This document shows positions 6,857 to 14,242 of a stretch of DNA of 46,631 nt, one piece after another. The DNA lies in assembly GCA_027624045.1 (NCBI GenBank), contig JAQBUE010000016.1:1-46631 (forward strand). The letters are read 5' to 3'. The position numbers and the translations under genes are program-made. This stretch comes from Acidobacteriota bacterium. Its GTDB lineage: Bacteria; Acidobacteriota; Terriglobia; Bryobacterales; UBA6623. The notes beneath the pieces are model-generated. The model saw only the letters and a list, made by a program, of their open reading frames with translations, made no database searches and had not been told where the DNA came from. Position 1 is the first letter of the stretch, and every line of letters begins with the position of its first letter.

Positions 6857-7999
6857 ATGAACGACCAACCAACAACAGGGTCCGAGCTGGGATCGAGGAA
6901 CGTCGATCTGGGACCGCGCGTCCTCGAATCGATCCACGTGCCGTGGTATGGCTCGCTGAGGCAGCAGGTCGGCGAGTTGATGGAGAAGAAGGAGCCGCTT
7001 CCGCCGCTGCCGAAGTATCGCGATCCAGAGCCAGGCGAAAGAGGTATGGGGCCGCTGGTCATCGAGTCGGCACACGAACCGTGGTTCACCTCGCTACGCG
7101 CCAGCCTGCGCAGTATCCAGGAAGATAAGAAGCTTCCGCCACTGAATCTCACCGCGCGGCCGGTGCGCGTGAAGAGCATCTGGGGTGCCTATGACCACAA
7201 GAAGGAGGGAATAGGCTCATCGTTCGCCTTCCACGTGGTCGTCGTCACGCTGATGTTCACGGTGTTTGCTCCCTCGGAGTTCCAAGAGGCCTCGACGGGA
7301 TCGGTGACCTTGGTGATCCCGGTCGATATTACGCCGTTCCTTGCCGACATCAAAATGCTCTCGCCCAAGTCGGGCGATACGGGAGGCGGTGGCGGTGGCG
7401 GACAGAACTCTCCACTGCCGGCGAGCAAGGGCAGGCTGCCGCGCTTCACGATGACGCAGTTGACGCCGCCGACGGTGGTGATCAAGAACGATGATCCGAA
7501 GTTGGCCGTTGAGCCGACGCTTCTGGGACCGCCAGAACTGCAAGTCGCCAACGTTGACATGAATGTTTTCGGCGATCCTTTCGGCAAGATCGGTCCCCCA
7601 TCGGCGGGTCCGGGTACGGGCGGCGGCATCGGCACTGGTAAAGGCACGGGCGTCGGCTCGGGCACGGGCGGCGGTTTCGGCCCTGGTTCGGGCGGCGGCG
7701 CCGGCGGTGGCGTCTTCCGGGTCGGCAACGGTGTGAGCGCGCCGCGGCTGATCAAGAAGGTCGAGCCGGAATACTCCGAAGAAGCCCGTAAGGCAAAATA
7801 CCAGGGAACGGTCGTGCTGGCCGTTCAGGTCTGGGAAGACGGCCGGGCGCACAATGTTCGCGTCGTCCGCAGCCTGGGTCTGGGTCTTGATGAGAAAGCG
7901 ATTGAAGCCGTCCGCGAGTGGCGCTTCGTTCCCGGCCGCAAGGAAAACCAGCCCGTTAAGGTCACCGCCACGATCGAAGTCAACTTCCGTCTGCTGTAG
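6857..7999 (+). CDS. tonB: TonB family energy-transducing protein with N-terminal repeats
   Basis: 380 residues. The C-terminal 85 residues are a TonB domain: PRLIKKVEPEYSEEARKAKY, a central strand, and AIEAVREWRFVPGRKENQPV. One membrane anchor lies at about residues 120-138, preceded by an unusually long cytoplasmic N-terminus of about 118 residues. That N-terminus has two copies of a motif, GPRVLESIHVPW (about 20-31) and GPLVIESAHEPW (about 65-76), each followed by SLR, with a 45-residue period. The periplasmic linker (about 250-295) is almost pure Gly with Thr/Ser rather than the Pro-rich linker of enterobacterial TonB. It would pass proton-motive energy to outer-membrane transporters. A stop codon lies upstream in frame, so this ATG is the earliest start. 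Confidence 0.9.
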   Translation: MNDQPTTGSELGSRNVDLGPRVLESIHVPWYGSLRQQVGELMEKKEPLPPLPKYRDPEPGERGMGPLVIESAHEPWFTSLRASLRSIQEDKKLPPLNLTARPVRVKSIWGAYDHKKEGIGSSFAFHVVVVTLMFTVFAPSEFQEASTGSVTLVIPVDITPFLADIKMLSPKSGDTGGGGGGGQNSPLPASKGRLPRFTMTQLTPPTVVIKNDDPKLAVEPTLLGPPELQVANVDMNVFGDPFGKIGPPSAGPGTGGGIGTGKGTGVGSGTGGGFGPGSGGGAGGGVFRVGNGVSAPRLIKKVEPEYSEEARKAKYQGTVVLAVQVWEDGRAHNVRVVRSLGLGLDEKAIEAVREWRFVPGRKENQPVKVTATIEVNFRLL

Positions 8000-8022
8000 T
8001 CACCACCTGCCCGCCGGCCACT

Positions 8023-9009
8023 CTAGCCCGCGGGCTTGAAAATCGCACCCAAGCCCGCGGCGACCGAACGCACGTGCAAGTCGCGTTGCGGGAACGGAAT
8101 CTCGACTCCGTGCTCACCGAAAACTTTGAAAATCTCAAAGTAGAGATCACTCTTGAGAATATGCGGCGTCTGTACGCGCGACTCCGTCCAGACCCTTAAC
8201 TCGAAGTCGAGCGAGCTGTCTCCGAATCCCTTGAAGAGCACGTCGGCCGCGGGATGGGTGAGAACGTCGGAGTTCCGGCTGGCAACTTCAAGCAGCAGGC
8301 GGCGCACTTTTTCGGGATCGCTGCCGTAAGACACTCCCACCTTGAGCGGGAAGCGGACGCGGCGGTCATTCGCCGTCCAGTTGATCACGCGGCGGTTGAT
8401 GAACTCGGAATTGGGGATGATGATTAAGACGTTGTCGTTGGTTCGGACCCAGGTGCTGCGGCCGGCGATATTGATGACGTCGCCGTTGAGGCCGTCCACC
8501 TCGACGCGGTCACCGACCTTGATGGGCCGCTCCATCAGCAGGATCACGCCGGAAACAAAGTTCTCCGCGATCGTTTGCAGACCAAGGCCCACGCCGATAC
8601 CGATAGCGCCGCCCAAGACCGCGAGACTGTTCAGGTTGGCGCCCAGCCCTTGCAGACCCACCACAATCGCCCCGGCGAAGAAGATATAGCCGGCTACTCT
8701 CGATATCGCGAACTTCTTGCCTTCATCGAACGGGAAGTGGACCAAGACGCGCTTCAGCAGGAACCGTGAGACCAGGCCGGCTCCGAAAGCCATCAGCATG
8801 ATGTAGAGAATCGACTTGACCATGAACGACGGCGTCACTTCGAATTGGCCCAGTGTGAGCAGCGGGAAGTTCCAGTAAGGGCCTGTCAGCGACGAGATCG
8901 TCTGATCGAGGCGGGCGTAGACGTCCTCGGGAATAAAGAACAGCAGTGCGGCGAGCAAGAGCCCGCCCCCGGTCCAGAGAAGAGTGCGGGTACGGTTGGA
9001 TTTCAGCAT
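8023..9009 (-). CDS. MscS-family mechanosensitive channel
   Basis: 328 residues with an N-terminal hydrophobic segment (about 10-25), two more around 60-85 and 105-125, and the pore helix GVGLGLQTIAENFVSGVILL (about 135-155). The beta domain follows directly (ERPIKVGDRVEVDGLNGDV), then the conserved IIIPNSEFINRRVINW and a C-terminal alpha/beta domain (VGVSYGSDPEKVRRLL). MscS channels open under membrane tension and release solutes on osmotic downshock. The length fits the short MscS class. It is convergent with tonB and divergent from the AI-2E-type transporter. Confidence 0.93.
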   Translation of the reverse strand: MLKSNRTRTLLWTGGGLLLAALLFFIPEDVYARLDQTISSLTGPYWNFPLLTLGQFEVTPSFMVKSILYIMLMAFGAGLVSRFLLKRVLVHFPFDEGKKFAISRVAGYIFFAGAIVVGLQGLGANLNSLAVLGGAIGIGVGLGLQTIAENFVSGVILLMERPIKVGDRVEVDGLNGDVINIAGRSTWVRTNDNVLIIIPNSEFINRRVINWTANDRRVRFPLKVGVSYGSDPEKVRRLLLEVASRNSDVLTHPAADVLFKGFGDSSLDFELRVWTESRVQTPHILKSDLYFEIFKVFGEHGVEIPFPQRDLHVRSVAAGLGAIFKPAG

Positions 9010-9033
9010 GGCGGCAGCCCCTGTCTGTCTGGT

Positions 9034-9072
9034 GGCGGTTTCGGCGTCGCTTTCGCAGCGGCGGTTTCGGCG
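9034..9072 (+). repeat. Short direct repeat in the mscS/AI-2E divergent promoter region
   Basis: The 13-mer GGCGGTTTCGGCG occurs at 9034-9046 and again at 9060-9072, 26 bp apart, within the 170-bp gap between two divergent genes. It could be a pair of regulator sites or chance in GC-rich DNA. Confidence 0.35.
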
Positions 9073-9179
9073 CTAAGTCAGGATGGTGAGAGACTGTATG
9101 TTACACTTTCGTTCGCTGCGCGCACTTGGCGCCGCCGCGGCCTGAAGTGAGTTAGGGCGGCGGGGCGTGAGCAGACCCT

Positions 9180-10268
9180 ATGGAAGATCAAGCCGGGAAG
9201 TCGACGACCGCAGCGGCCCCATCACCCAAGCCTTCGCCCCGGCTGGGCGCTCTACTGACTGCGGCTGCCGTGGTGGTGATTCTGGCGGGCATGCGGGAAG
9301 CGCAGGAGATCCTGCTGCCGTTTCTGATCGCCGTGTTCCTGGCTGTCGTGAGTTCGCCGGCGGTGCTGTGGTTGACGTCCAAGAAAGTGCCGCGCGGCCT
9401 GGCGGTGCTGCTCGCCGTAGCGGCGATGGTCGGTGTCGGAACCGGAATCGCGGCTCTGGTCGGGACGTCGCTGAATAGCTTTTCGCAGAACCTACCCACG
9501 TACCAAGCGAGCCTACAGGCGGAAACATCGGCCCTAATAGCTTGGCTGGAGGGCATGGGCGTTGACGTTTCGGTCAGTGTCCTGCTTGACTACGTGGACC
9601 CGGGAGCCGCCATGGGGCTAGCGTCGAACTTGCTGACGGGGTTGGGCGGCGTGTTCACGAACGGCTTCCTGATCCTGTTGACCGTCGTGTTCATCCTGCT
9701 CGAGCTTTCGAGTTTCACGGGCAAGCTGCGCGTAGCCATGGGCGACCCGGATGCCGTATTTCCGAGTGTCACGAAGTTTACTGACAGCGTCAAGAGCTAT
9801 CTCGCCATCAAGACGCTCGTAAGCCTGATTACCGGCGCGTTGATCGCGGCCTGGTTGTGGGCGCTCGGTGTTGACTTTCCATTGCTGTGGGGCCTGCTGG
9901 CCTTTCTGCTCAACTTCATCCCGAATATCGGCTCGATTATCGCCGCCGTGCCGGCCGTGCTGCTAGCGTTTCTGCAGTTTGGTGTCGGCACCGGGCTTGC
10001 CGTTGCGGCCGGCTTCATCGCCGTCAACGTTGTGATCGGCAACATTGTCGAACCGCGTTTCATGGGGCAAGGGCTGGGGCTCTCAGCGTTGGTCGTCTTT
10101 CTGTCACTCGTGTTTTGGGGATGGCTGTGGGGAACAGTGGGGATGCTGCTCTCCGTGCCTCTGACGATGACCTTGAAGATCGCTCTCGAGAGCAGGGAAG
10201 AAACGCGCTGGATGGCGGTGCTGCTTGGCCCGCCTGTGCCGGAAGAAGTTGCGCCGGCCAAAGAATAG
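9180..10268 (+). CDS. AI-2E family transporter (UPF0118-type)
   Basis: 362-residue polytopic membrane protein. Paired hydrophobic segments lie at about residues 20-70 and 75-100, followed by a soluble stretch (about 100-150) and a further group of membrane segments to about residue 340. The signature region LLWGLLAFLLNFIPNIGSII (about 237-256) is diagnostic of the PF01594 family, and NVVIGNIVEPRFMGQGLGLS (about 281-300) is the second conserved block. Members export autoinducer-2, auxin-like compounds or Na+; the substrate here is unknown. The gene is divergent from mscS and convergent with the cysteine desulfurase, only 8 bp from its stop. Confidence 0.92.
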   Translation: MEDQAGKSTTAAAPSPKPSPRLGALLTAAAVVVILAGMREAQEILLPFLIAVFLAVVSSPAVLWLTSKKVPRGLAVLLAVAAMVGVGTGIAALVGTSLNSFSQNLPTYQASLQAETSALIAWLEGMGVDVSVSVLLDYVDPGAAMGLASNLLTGLGGVFTNGFLILLTVVFILLELSSFTGKLRVAMGDPDAVFPSVTKFTDSVKSYLAIKTLVSLITGALIAAWLWALGVDFPLLWGLLAFLLNFIPNIGSIIAAVPAVLLAFLQFGVGTGLAVAAGFIAVNVVIGNIVEPRFMGQGLGLSALVVFLSLVFWGWLWGTVGMLLSVPLTMTLKIALESREETRWMAVLLGPPVPEEVAPAKE

Positions 10269-10276
10269 GCAAGCTC

Positions 10277-11437
10277 TCAGCCAACGCAGGCCGGAGACAA
10301 CTTTCTTAAGTGCGCCACGACGGCTGAAAGCGCCTCGATCAGCGCATCCACATCGTCTTCGGTATTCTGTTTTCCCAACGAGAACCGAATGCTCGACCTG
10401 GCTTGGTCAGCCGACAAGCCAATCGCCGTCAGCACATGTGACGGCTGGACCGCGCCGCTCGAACACGCAGCGCCGCTTGACACCGCGACTCCCTTGAGGT
10501 CAAGAGCAATCACCATGGCTTCGCCCTCGATGTAATCAAAGCGGATGTTGGTTGTATTCGGCGTCCGCTCCATGCCGCCGCCGTTTACGGTGACGTGCTC
10601 GATGCGCTCGATGATGCCGCGCTCGAGGCGATCACGCAGTCCCGCCAGGCGGACGCGCTCGGGTTCGAGGTTCGCGCGGGCCAGGTCCGCCGCCGCGCCA
10701 AGCCCCACGATTCCCGGGACATTCTCCGTTCCCGGTCGCCGCCCGCGCTCGTGCCTTCCGCCGAAAAGAACCGGCTCGAGAACCGTCCCCTTGCGGACAT
10801 ACAATGCGCCAACCCCTTTGGGCGCATAGATCTTGTGACCGCTCAACGCAAACAGGTCCACGCCCAGTTCCTGGACGTCGGTGGCCAGCTTACCGGCGCT
10901 CTGCACGCCGTCGGTGTGACACGGAATACCGGCCTCACGCGCCAACCGCGCAATCTGCTGGATGGGCTGGACGGTCCCGAGCTCATTGTTGGCATGCATC
11001 ACACTGATCAGCACTGTCTCGGGACGAATCGCGGCCCGCACTGCATCCACCGAGACGACGCCCTTCGACCAGGCCGAGAGGTAGCTGACCGCGACGCCCT
11101 CGTCTTCGAGATGGCGGCAGGCGGCGAGCACGGCGGGGTGTTCGATGGTCGTGGTGATGACGTGCTTACGCGGCTTACCCGAAGCTCGCACGACGCCGAG
11201 CACGGCTAGATTGTCGGACTCGGTGCCGCCGCTGGTGAACACGATTTCCGCCGGTTTGGCGTTCAGAAGCGCCGCCACTTGCCGCCGGGCCTGTTCGACG
11301 CCCGAGCGTGCATTCTGCCCGAAGCTGTGAATGCTTGACGCGTTGCCGTACGTGTTCTCAAGATACGGCAGCAGGGCCTGCACGACCTCGGGGGCGGAGG
11401 GTGTCGTGGCATTGTGATCGAAATACTGGCGTTTCAT
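10277..11437 (-). CDS. Cysteine desulfurase, NifS/IscS type
   Basis: 386 residues, the usual length of class I desulfurases. The N-terminus YFDHNATTP, the block VFTSGGTESDNLAV (about residues 68-81) and the PLP-lysine motif SGHKIYAPKGVGALY (about 201-215) are present. The catalytic cysteine lies in SSGAACSSGAVQPSHVL (about 320-336), the extended loop of NifS/IscS-type enzymes. The enzyme removes sulfur from L-cysteine and hands it to scaffold or thiolation proteins. No isc/suf scaffold gene adjoins it, so it may serve tRNA thiolation. It is divergent from the SAM hydroxide adenosyltransferase, with only about 30 bp between starts. Confidence 0.95.
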   Translation of the reverse strand: MKRQYFDHNATTPSAPEVVQALLPYLENTYGNASSIHSFGQNARSGVEQARRQVAALLNAKPAEIVFTSGGTESDNLAVLGVVRASGKPRKHVITTTIEHPAVLAACRHLEDEGVAVSYLSAWSKGVVSVDAVRAAIRPETVLISVMHANNELGTVQPIQQIARLAREAGIPCHTDGVQSAGKLATDVQELGVDLFALSGHKIYAPKGVGALYVRKGTVLEPVLFGGRHERGRRPGTENVPGIVGLGAAADLARANLEPERVRLAGLRDRLERGIIERIEHVTVNGGGMERTPNTTNIRFDYIEGEAMVIALDLKGVAVSSGAACSSGAVQPSHVLTAIGLSADQARSSIRFSLGKQNTEDDVDALIEALSAVVAHLRKLSPACVG

Positions 11438-11466
11438 GCGGTTCCAGTGCGAATATTGATTATATC

Positions 11467-12264
11467 GTGGCGTCCGGAATTATTACTCTCACAACAGACT
11501 TTGGTCTCGACGACCACTATGCAGGCGTCATGAAGGGTGTCATCGCCGGCATTCACCCGGTGGCGACGATCATTGACATCACGCACGAAGTGGGCTGCTA
11601 CGGCGTGGCCAAGGCGGCATTCGTCGTCGCGCAGCTTCACGCTTTCTACCCGCCCGAGACGGTGCATGTCGTCGTTGTCGACCCGGGGGTCGGAGGCGAA
11701 CGCCGACCGCTGCTGGCCGAAGCCGCGGGACAGTTTTTCGTGGCGCCCGACAACGGCGTCCTGTCACAAGTCTACGAACGCACGCAGCATCAGGTGCGCC
11801 ACATCGACACGGAACGCTGGGCGCTGAGGCCCACCAGCAAAACGTTCCACGGACGCGACGTCTTCGCACCCGTGGCGGCTTGGCTCGCCGCCGGCACCGC
11901 CGCGGCCGAGTTCGGTCCGCTGGTCGACAAGTACGTCCGCCTCGACCGCACGACACCCACCTTTGTCGAGGCGGGACGCTGGCGCGGCAAGGTACTCAAC
12001 GTCGACCGCTTCGGCAATATCGTCACCAGCTTCCCGGCTGAACTGCTCGACGAGTCGCCGACGGACTTCCGCATCCTAGCCGGGAAACTCGAAGTACTCG
12101 AAACAGCCTCGACCTACGCGAAAGCTTCCCCAAGCACCGCTTTCGTCATCGCCGGCAGCGGAGGGTTCCTGGAGATTTCGATCAATCAGGAGTCCGCGGC
12201 CGCCGCTGCCGGCGTCAAGATCGGCGACTCGGTGGAGCTGGTTTTCTCACAGGCGAACGGCTAA
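11467..12264 (+). CDS. SAM hydroxide adenosyltransferase (DUF62 / fluorinase-like)
   Basis: About 265 residues. Family boxes in order: ITLTTDFGLDDHYAGVMKG at the N-terminus, IDITHEV, VVDPGVGGERR, PDNGVLS, FHGRDVFAPVAAW and, in the C-terminal beta domain, NVDRFGNIVTSFP. Members cleave S-adenosyl-L-methionine with water to adenosine and methionine and are related to bacterial fluorinases and chlorinases. I place the start at GTG 11467, directly before ASGIITLTTDFG. A longer reading frame begins at ATG 11308, but its extra 53 codons lie antisense to the desulfurase gene and are Cys/Arg-rich. A SAM-salvage or homeostasis role is suggested by family, not proven. Confidence 0.88.
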   Translation: MASGIITLTTDFGLDDHYAGVMKGVIAGIHPVATIIDITHEVGCYGVAKAAFVVAQLHAFYPPETVHVVVVDPGVGGERRPLLAEAAGQFFVAPDNGVLSQVYERTQHQVRHIDTERWALRPTSKTFHGRDVFAPVAAWLAAGTAAAEFGPLVDKYVRLDRTTPTFVEAGRWRGKVLNVDRFGNIVTSFPAELLDESPTDFRILAGKLEVLETASTYAKASPSTAFVIAGSGGFLEISINQESAAAAAGVKIGDSVELVFSQANG

Positions 12265-12553
12265 TCCGCACTGGTTCCGTCGCTCTGTCGGATGTCGCCG
12301 GGGCGGGAGTGGGGATGCCACACTTTGCATCATTTTGCAACAGGTATGGGTTATTCGGTTCTCTCGGGAGGTTGGGCAACTGCCGTGTTTGTAATGACTT
12401 GAGGTTGAGGGACGGTTGTGGCCGCGTTTGCACTGTGGCACTTGCTTTTCATGTCGACTTTGCGCCCTCAAAGGGCCATCGCCCAAGTCGTGAACGGCTC
12501 AAGCCTGTTGGGGTAAGGCCGCTCAACCGGCCTATATTGCCGCGAGGTGGGCG

Positions 12554-12630
12554 GCGAAACCAGCCGTAGAACGGCTGGTCTAGCTGAACCCAAGCCGCGT
12601 GAACGCGGCTGAGGGCAGGCCCTGCCGTGG
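12554..12630 (+). repeat. 77-bp double-hairpin repeat, copy A
   Basis: Two adjacent stems: CCAGCCGT-AGA-ACGGCTGG (12560-12578, 8 perfect pairs) and AGCCGCGT-GA-ACGCGGCT (12593-12610, 8 perfect pairs). A gap-free second copy at 14304-14380 matches at 67 of 77 positions in the same orientation. Stem bases of hairpin 1 are identical in both copies. This is a REP-like structured repeat. Confidence 0.8.
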
Positions 12631-12950
12631 AGGGCTCGTAGTGCTCCCGCACGGGTTTGGCGGCGACACGCTTTCGTGTCGTTCGTGCGTCGGTATTCAG
12701 GCTTTGAATCAGATCCGCGGAGAGTATCCTCACCGCAAGAGCAACCTCGAACTGTCCTGGCCAGGCGCGGTCGGGTTGGTTGGATGAGCAATCCTTTCCG
12801 GCCTTGGTTGGAGGGTAGCATGGGGTGGCACGTTTCTTGAGGTGGTTCGGGGGCGATGGGCGGTAAGTTGTTGTGGGCATGGGCGGAATACATTTTCGGA
12901 ACCTGTGACGGACGGTTGACGACAGGCTGTTTCCGAGCATGGTCGGGTTG

Positions 12951-12986
12951 GTCAGCGCAGCCTCACGGCTGCGGCTCTGAGTTTGT
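12951..12986 (+). repeat. Dispersed hairpin repeat, copy B
   Basis: Second copy of the element at 1509-1544 (33/36 identical). Its stem is CGCAGCC (12956-12962) with GGCTGCG (12967-12973) and loop TCAC. The sixth stem pair is C-G here and G-C in copy A, a compensatory change. Confidence 0.7.
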
Positions 12987-13016
12987 GTGTCGGTTGATTT
13001 AGCGACTGGTGGGCGT

Positions 13017-13121
13017 GGGTTCGTTTGGTATTTTTCTGTACTGGCGCGGTTGGCAACATCCGAGGGTTGCCGAGGTTTCGGCCTGGGCGCCGCCGGGACG
13101 GTGGGTTTGTTTGGTATTTTT
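13017..13121 (+). repeat. Pair of 19-bp T-rich direct repeats
   Basis: GGGTTCGTTTGGTATTTTT at 13017-13035 recurs with one mismatch at 13103-13121 (C to T at the sixth base). On the other strand they read AAAAATACCAAACRAACCC. The unit length (86 bp) and the intervening CCGAGG-rich tract suggest a decayed tandem element. Confidence 0.55.
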
Positions 13122-13153
13122 TGCGGTGGGTTGCGAGAGGACCTGCTTGGCTC

Positions 13154-13186
13154 TTAACAGCCCTCTTAACACAACGATAACGTTGT
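13154..13186 (+). promoter_or_regulatory. Promoter with ACAAC-N6-GTTGT operator before the XRE locus
   Basis: A -35-like TTAACA (13154-13159), a 16-bp spacer and a -10-like GATAAC (13176-13181) would start transcription near 13188-13191, at or just before the GTG at 13191. The palindrome ACAACGATAACGTTGT (13171-13186) covers the -10 and has the same ACAAC-N6-GTTGT frame and 16-bp length as the two operators at 158-189. CTCTTAAC is also directly repeated (13151-13158, 13163-13170). The transcript may be leaderless, since no ribosome-binding site precedes the GTG. Confidence 0.55.
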
Positions 13187-13190
13187 ATTC

Positions 13191-13304
13191 GTGATTCCAG
13201 AGTTTGACGACTCTGGCAAGCTTCCGGCGGGTATCCATGGGGCGACATGGCGACAGATCGCTTCTCGCCTGGGCTTTACACCGCGGAGGAAACAGCGCCC
13301 ATGA
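13191..13304 (+). pseudogene. 37-codon upstream reading frame, truncated DUF6932-like N-terminus
   Basis: Starting at GTG 13191 the frame encodes 37 residues beginning (M)IPEFDDSGKLPAGIHGATW and ending RRKQRP. From memory, this matches the N-terminus of proteins of the DUF6932 (nucleotidyltransferase-like) type, which start with MIPxFxxxGxLPPGIHxATW followed by a Phe-Gly box and normally run to about 150-200 residues. Here the frame stops after that segment, with its TGA overlapping the ATG of the XRE gene (ATGA, 13301-13304), so the two are translationally coupled. It is either a decayed partner gene whose N-terminus survives, or a leader peptide kept to drive XRE translation. The start codon sits four bases after the operator. 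Confidence 0.5.
13197..13216 (+). promoter_or_regulatory. Second inverted repeat inside the upstream frame
   Basis: CCAGAGT-TTGACG-ACTCTGG is a perfect 7-bp inverted repeat with a 6-base spacer, ten bases downstream of the ACAAC palindrome. It could be a second operator, or an RNA hairpin near the 5' end of the transcript. It falls in the codons for residues 3-9 of the upstream frame, so coding constraint alone would not predict it. Confidence 0.45.
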
Positions 13305-13735
13305 TCAAGAACGAAAAGCAATACCGCATGAGCAAGACCCACGCGGACCGGTTCCGGCAGGCTATCGCCGAGGTCAGTGCCAACCCCGATCGCGGCATCT
13401 CGGCAAAACTCCACAAAGCCGAGATCGATGCCCTTGAGAGTCAGCTCGAAGACCTTCAAACCGAACTGACGCAGTACGAATCGCTGCGCTCCGGCAAACA
13501 GCGGACCCTCGCACTCGACTCCATCGAGGATCTAGCGAAGACTCTGATACAAGCACGCATCGCGGCCGGCCTTAGCCAGGAAGGCTTGGCCAACAAGCTC
13601 GGCGTCAAAACGCAGCAGATCCAGCGATACGAGGCGACTGACTACCGCTCCGCAAGCCTTGAGCGGATCAATGAAATTGTGCGGGTCCTGGGAGTAAAGC
13701 TTCTGCGGCGTGCTGAACTGCGGTTGGTCTCCTGA
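13301..13735 (+). CDS. XRE-family helix-turn-helix regulator (antitoxin-like)
   Basis: 144 residues starting MIKNEKQYRMSK, an N-terminus common in antitoxin-like HTH proteins. A coiled coil (about residues 36-62) links to a classical XRE domain at about 76-134, with RIAAGLSQEGLANKLGVKTQ as helices 2-3. The ATG at 13301 is preceded by GGAGGA (13285-13290) and overlaps the stop of the upstream frame. A longer frame from ATG 13247 exists but would be antiphase to that upstream frame. Proteins of this plan usually repress their own promoter, so it is the best candidate to bind the palindrome at 13171-13186, and perhaps those at 158-189. No intact toxin gene adjoins it. Confidence 0.88.
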   Translation: MIKNEKQYRMSKTHADRFRQAIAEVSANPDRGISAKLHKAEIDALESQLEDLQTELTQYESLRSGKQRTLALDSIEDLAKTLIQARIAAGLSQEGLANKLGVKTQQIQRYEATDYRSASLERINEIVRVLGVKLLRRAELRLVS

Positions 13736-14242
13736 GTTGGTTATCCTTGTCGTGCCTGGGTTTAGGTGACCGTGGCCCTTCGGGCTCAGAAGTAGTAGCC
13801 TGTCACCGACTTCTTCCGCCACCTTGCCAACGCCCGCCACGGTGAAGAATTGAGCCACCGGCAGCGTGAGCAACGGCGCCGTCGGATAGTTCCGCAGCGG
13901 CTTGCCGGGCTGCTCGACGAGGCGTACCTGGTTGTTGACGCTCTCATAGCCGATCTCGCTCTCGGCCGGCCAGCCTTCATGCAACACGGTGTAATCGCGG
14001 TTCGCGTCCGACTTATCGACGAACGTGAAGTAGTCGCTGTGATGCGCCAGCATGAACTCGTTCAGCGTCACCCAGTCGGCATAGCTGAGCGCCCCGAAGC
14101 TGAGGTCAAACACCCGCGCATAAGGCGCCACGGCCCGCACGATGCGTTCGCCGGACTCGGACACAAAAGTCGCCCGGCCCTCCAGCCGCGAGCGCCCCAC
14201 CGGATAGTCCGGATCGATCGGCAATACGTCCGTCTCAGCCAT
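13532..14242 (-). pseudogene. Stranded phage tail-tip-like protein, 3'-truncated
   Basis: The frame starts at ATG 14242 behind a GGGGAG tract. Its first 145 residues look like real coding sequence: YPVGRSRLEGRATF, then FDLSFGALSYADWVTLNEFM, AHHSDYFTFVDKSDANRDYT and PVAQFFTV. The plan (short basic N-terminus, a Leu-rich helix, an AHxxxxFxFxD box) resembles the tail-tip proteins encoded at 43691-44859. From about 13790 to the stop at 13532 the frame is Pro/Ser/Arg-rich, without motifs, and antisense to the XRE gene, so the original 3' end is probably lost. It has no phage neighbours here; the tail operon starts more than 22 kb away. A short functional gene overlapping the XRE gene is possible but less likely. 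Confidence 0.55.

Larger units (their letters stand above)
12265..13153. other. Repeat-rich non-coding region
   Basis: About 890 bp without a convincing gene. Reading frames here are short, biased to Arg/Pro/Ser and without ribosome-binding sites. It contains copy A of the 77-bp double hairpin (12554-12630), copy B of the 36-bp covarying hairpin (12951-12986) and a pair of T-rich 19-mers (13017-13035, 13103-13121). It marks the left border of the XRE/phage-remnant islet. Confidence 0.6.

Noticed and set aside
10595..11209. 204-codon plus-strand frame within the cysteine desulfurase gene
   Set aside because: Antisense to a gene with every catalytic motif; no ribosome-binding site or recognisable domain.
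11308..11466. N-terminal extension of the SAM hydroxide adenosyltransferase from ATG 11308
   Set aside because: Overlaps the desulfurase N-terminus in antisense, is Cys/Arg-rich, and the family starts right at the TTDFG block reached from GTG 11467.
12309..12569. 86-codon plus-strand frame in the repeat-rich gap
   Set aside because: Runs through the hairpin repeat, lacks a ribosome-binding site and reads as low-complexity Arg/Gly/Pro.
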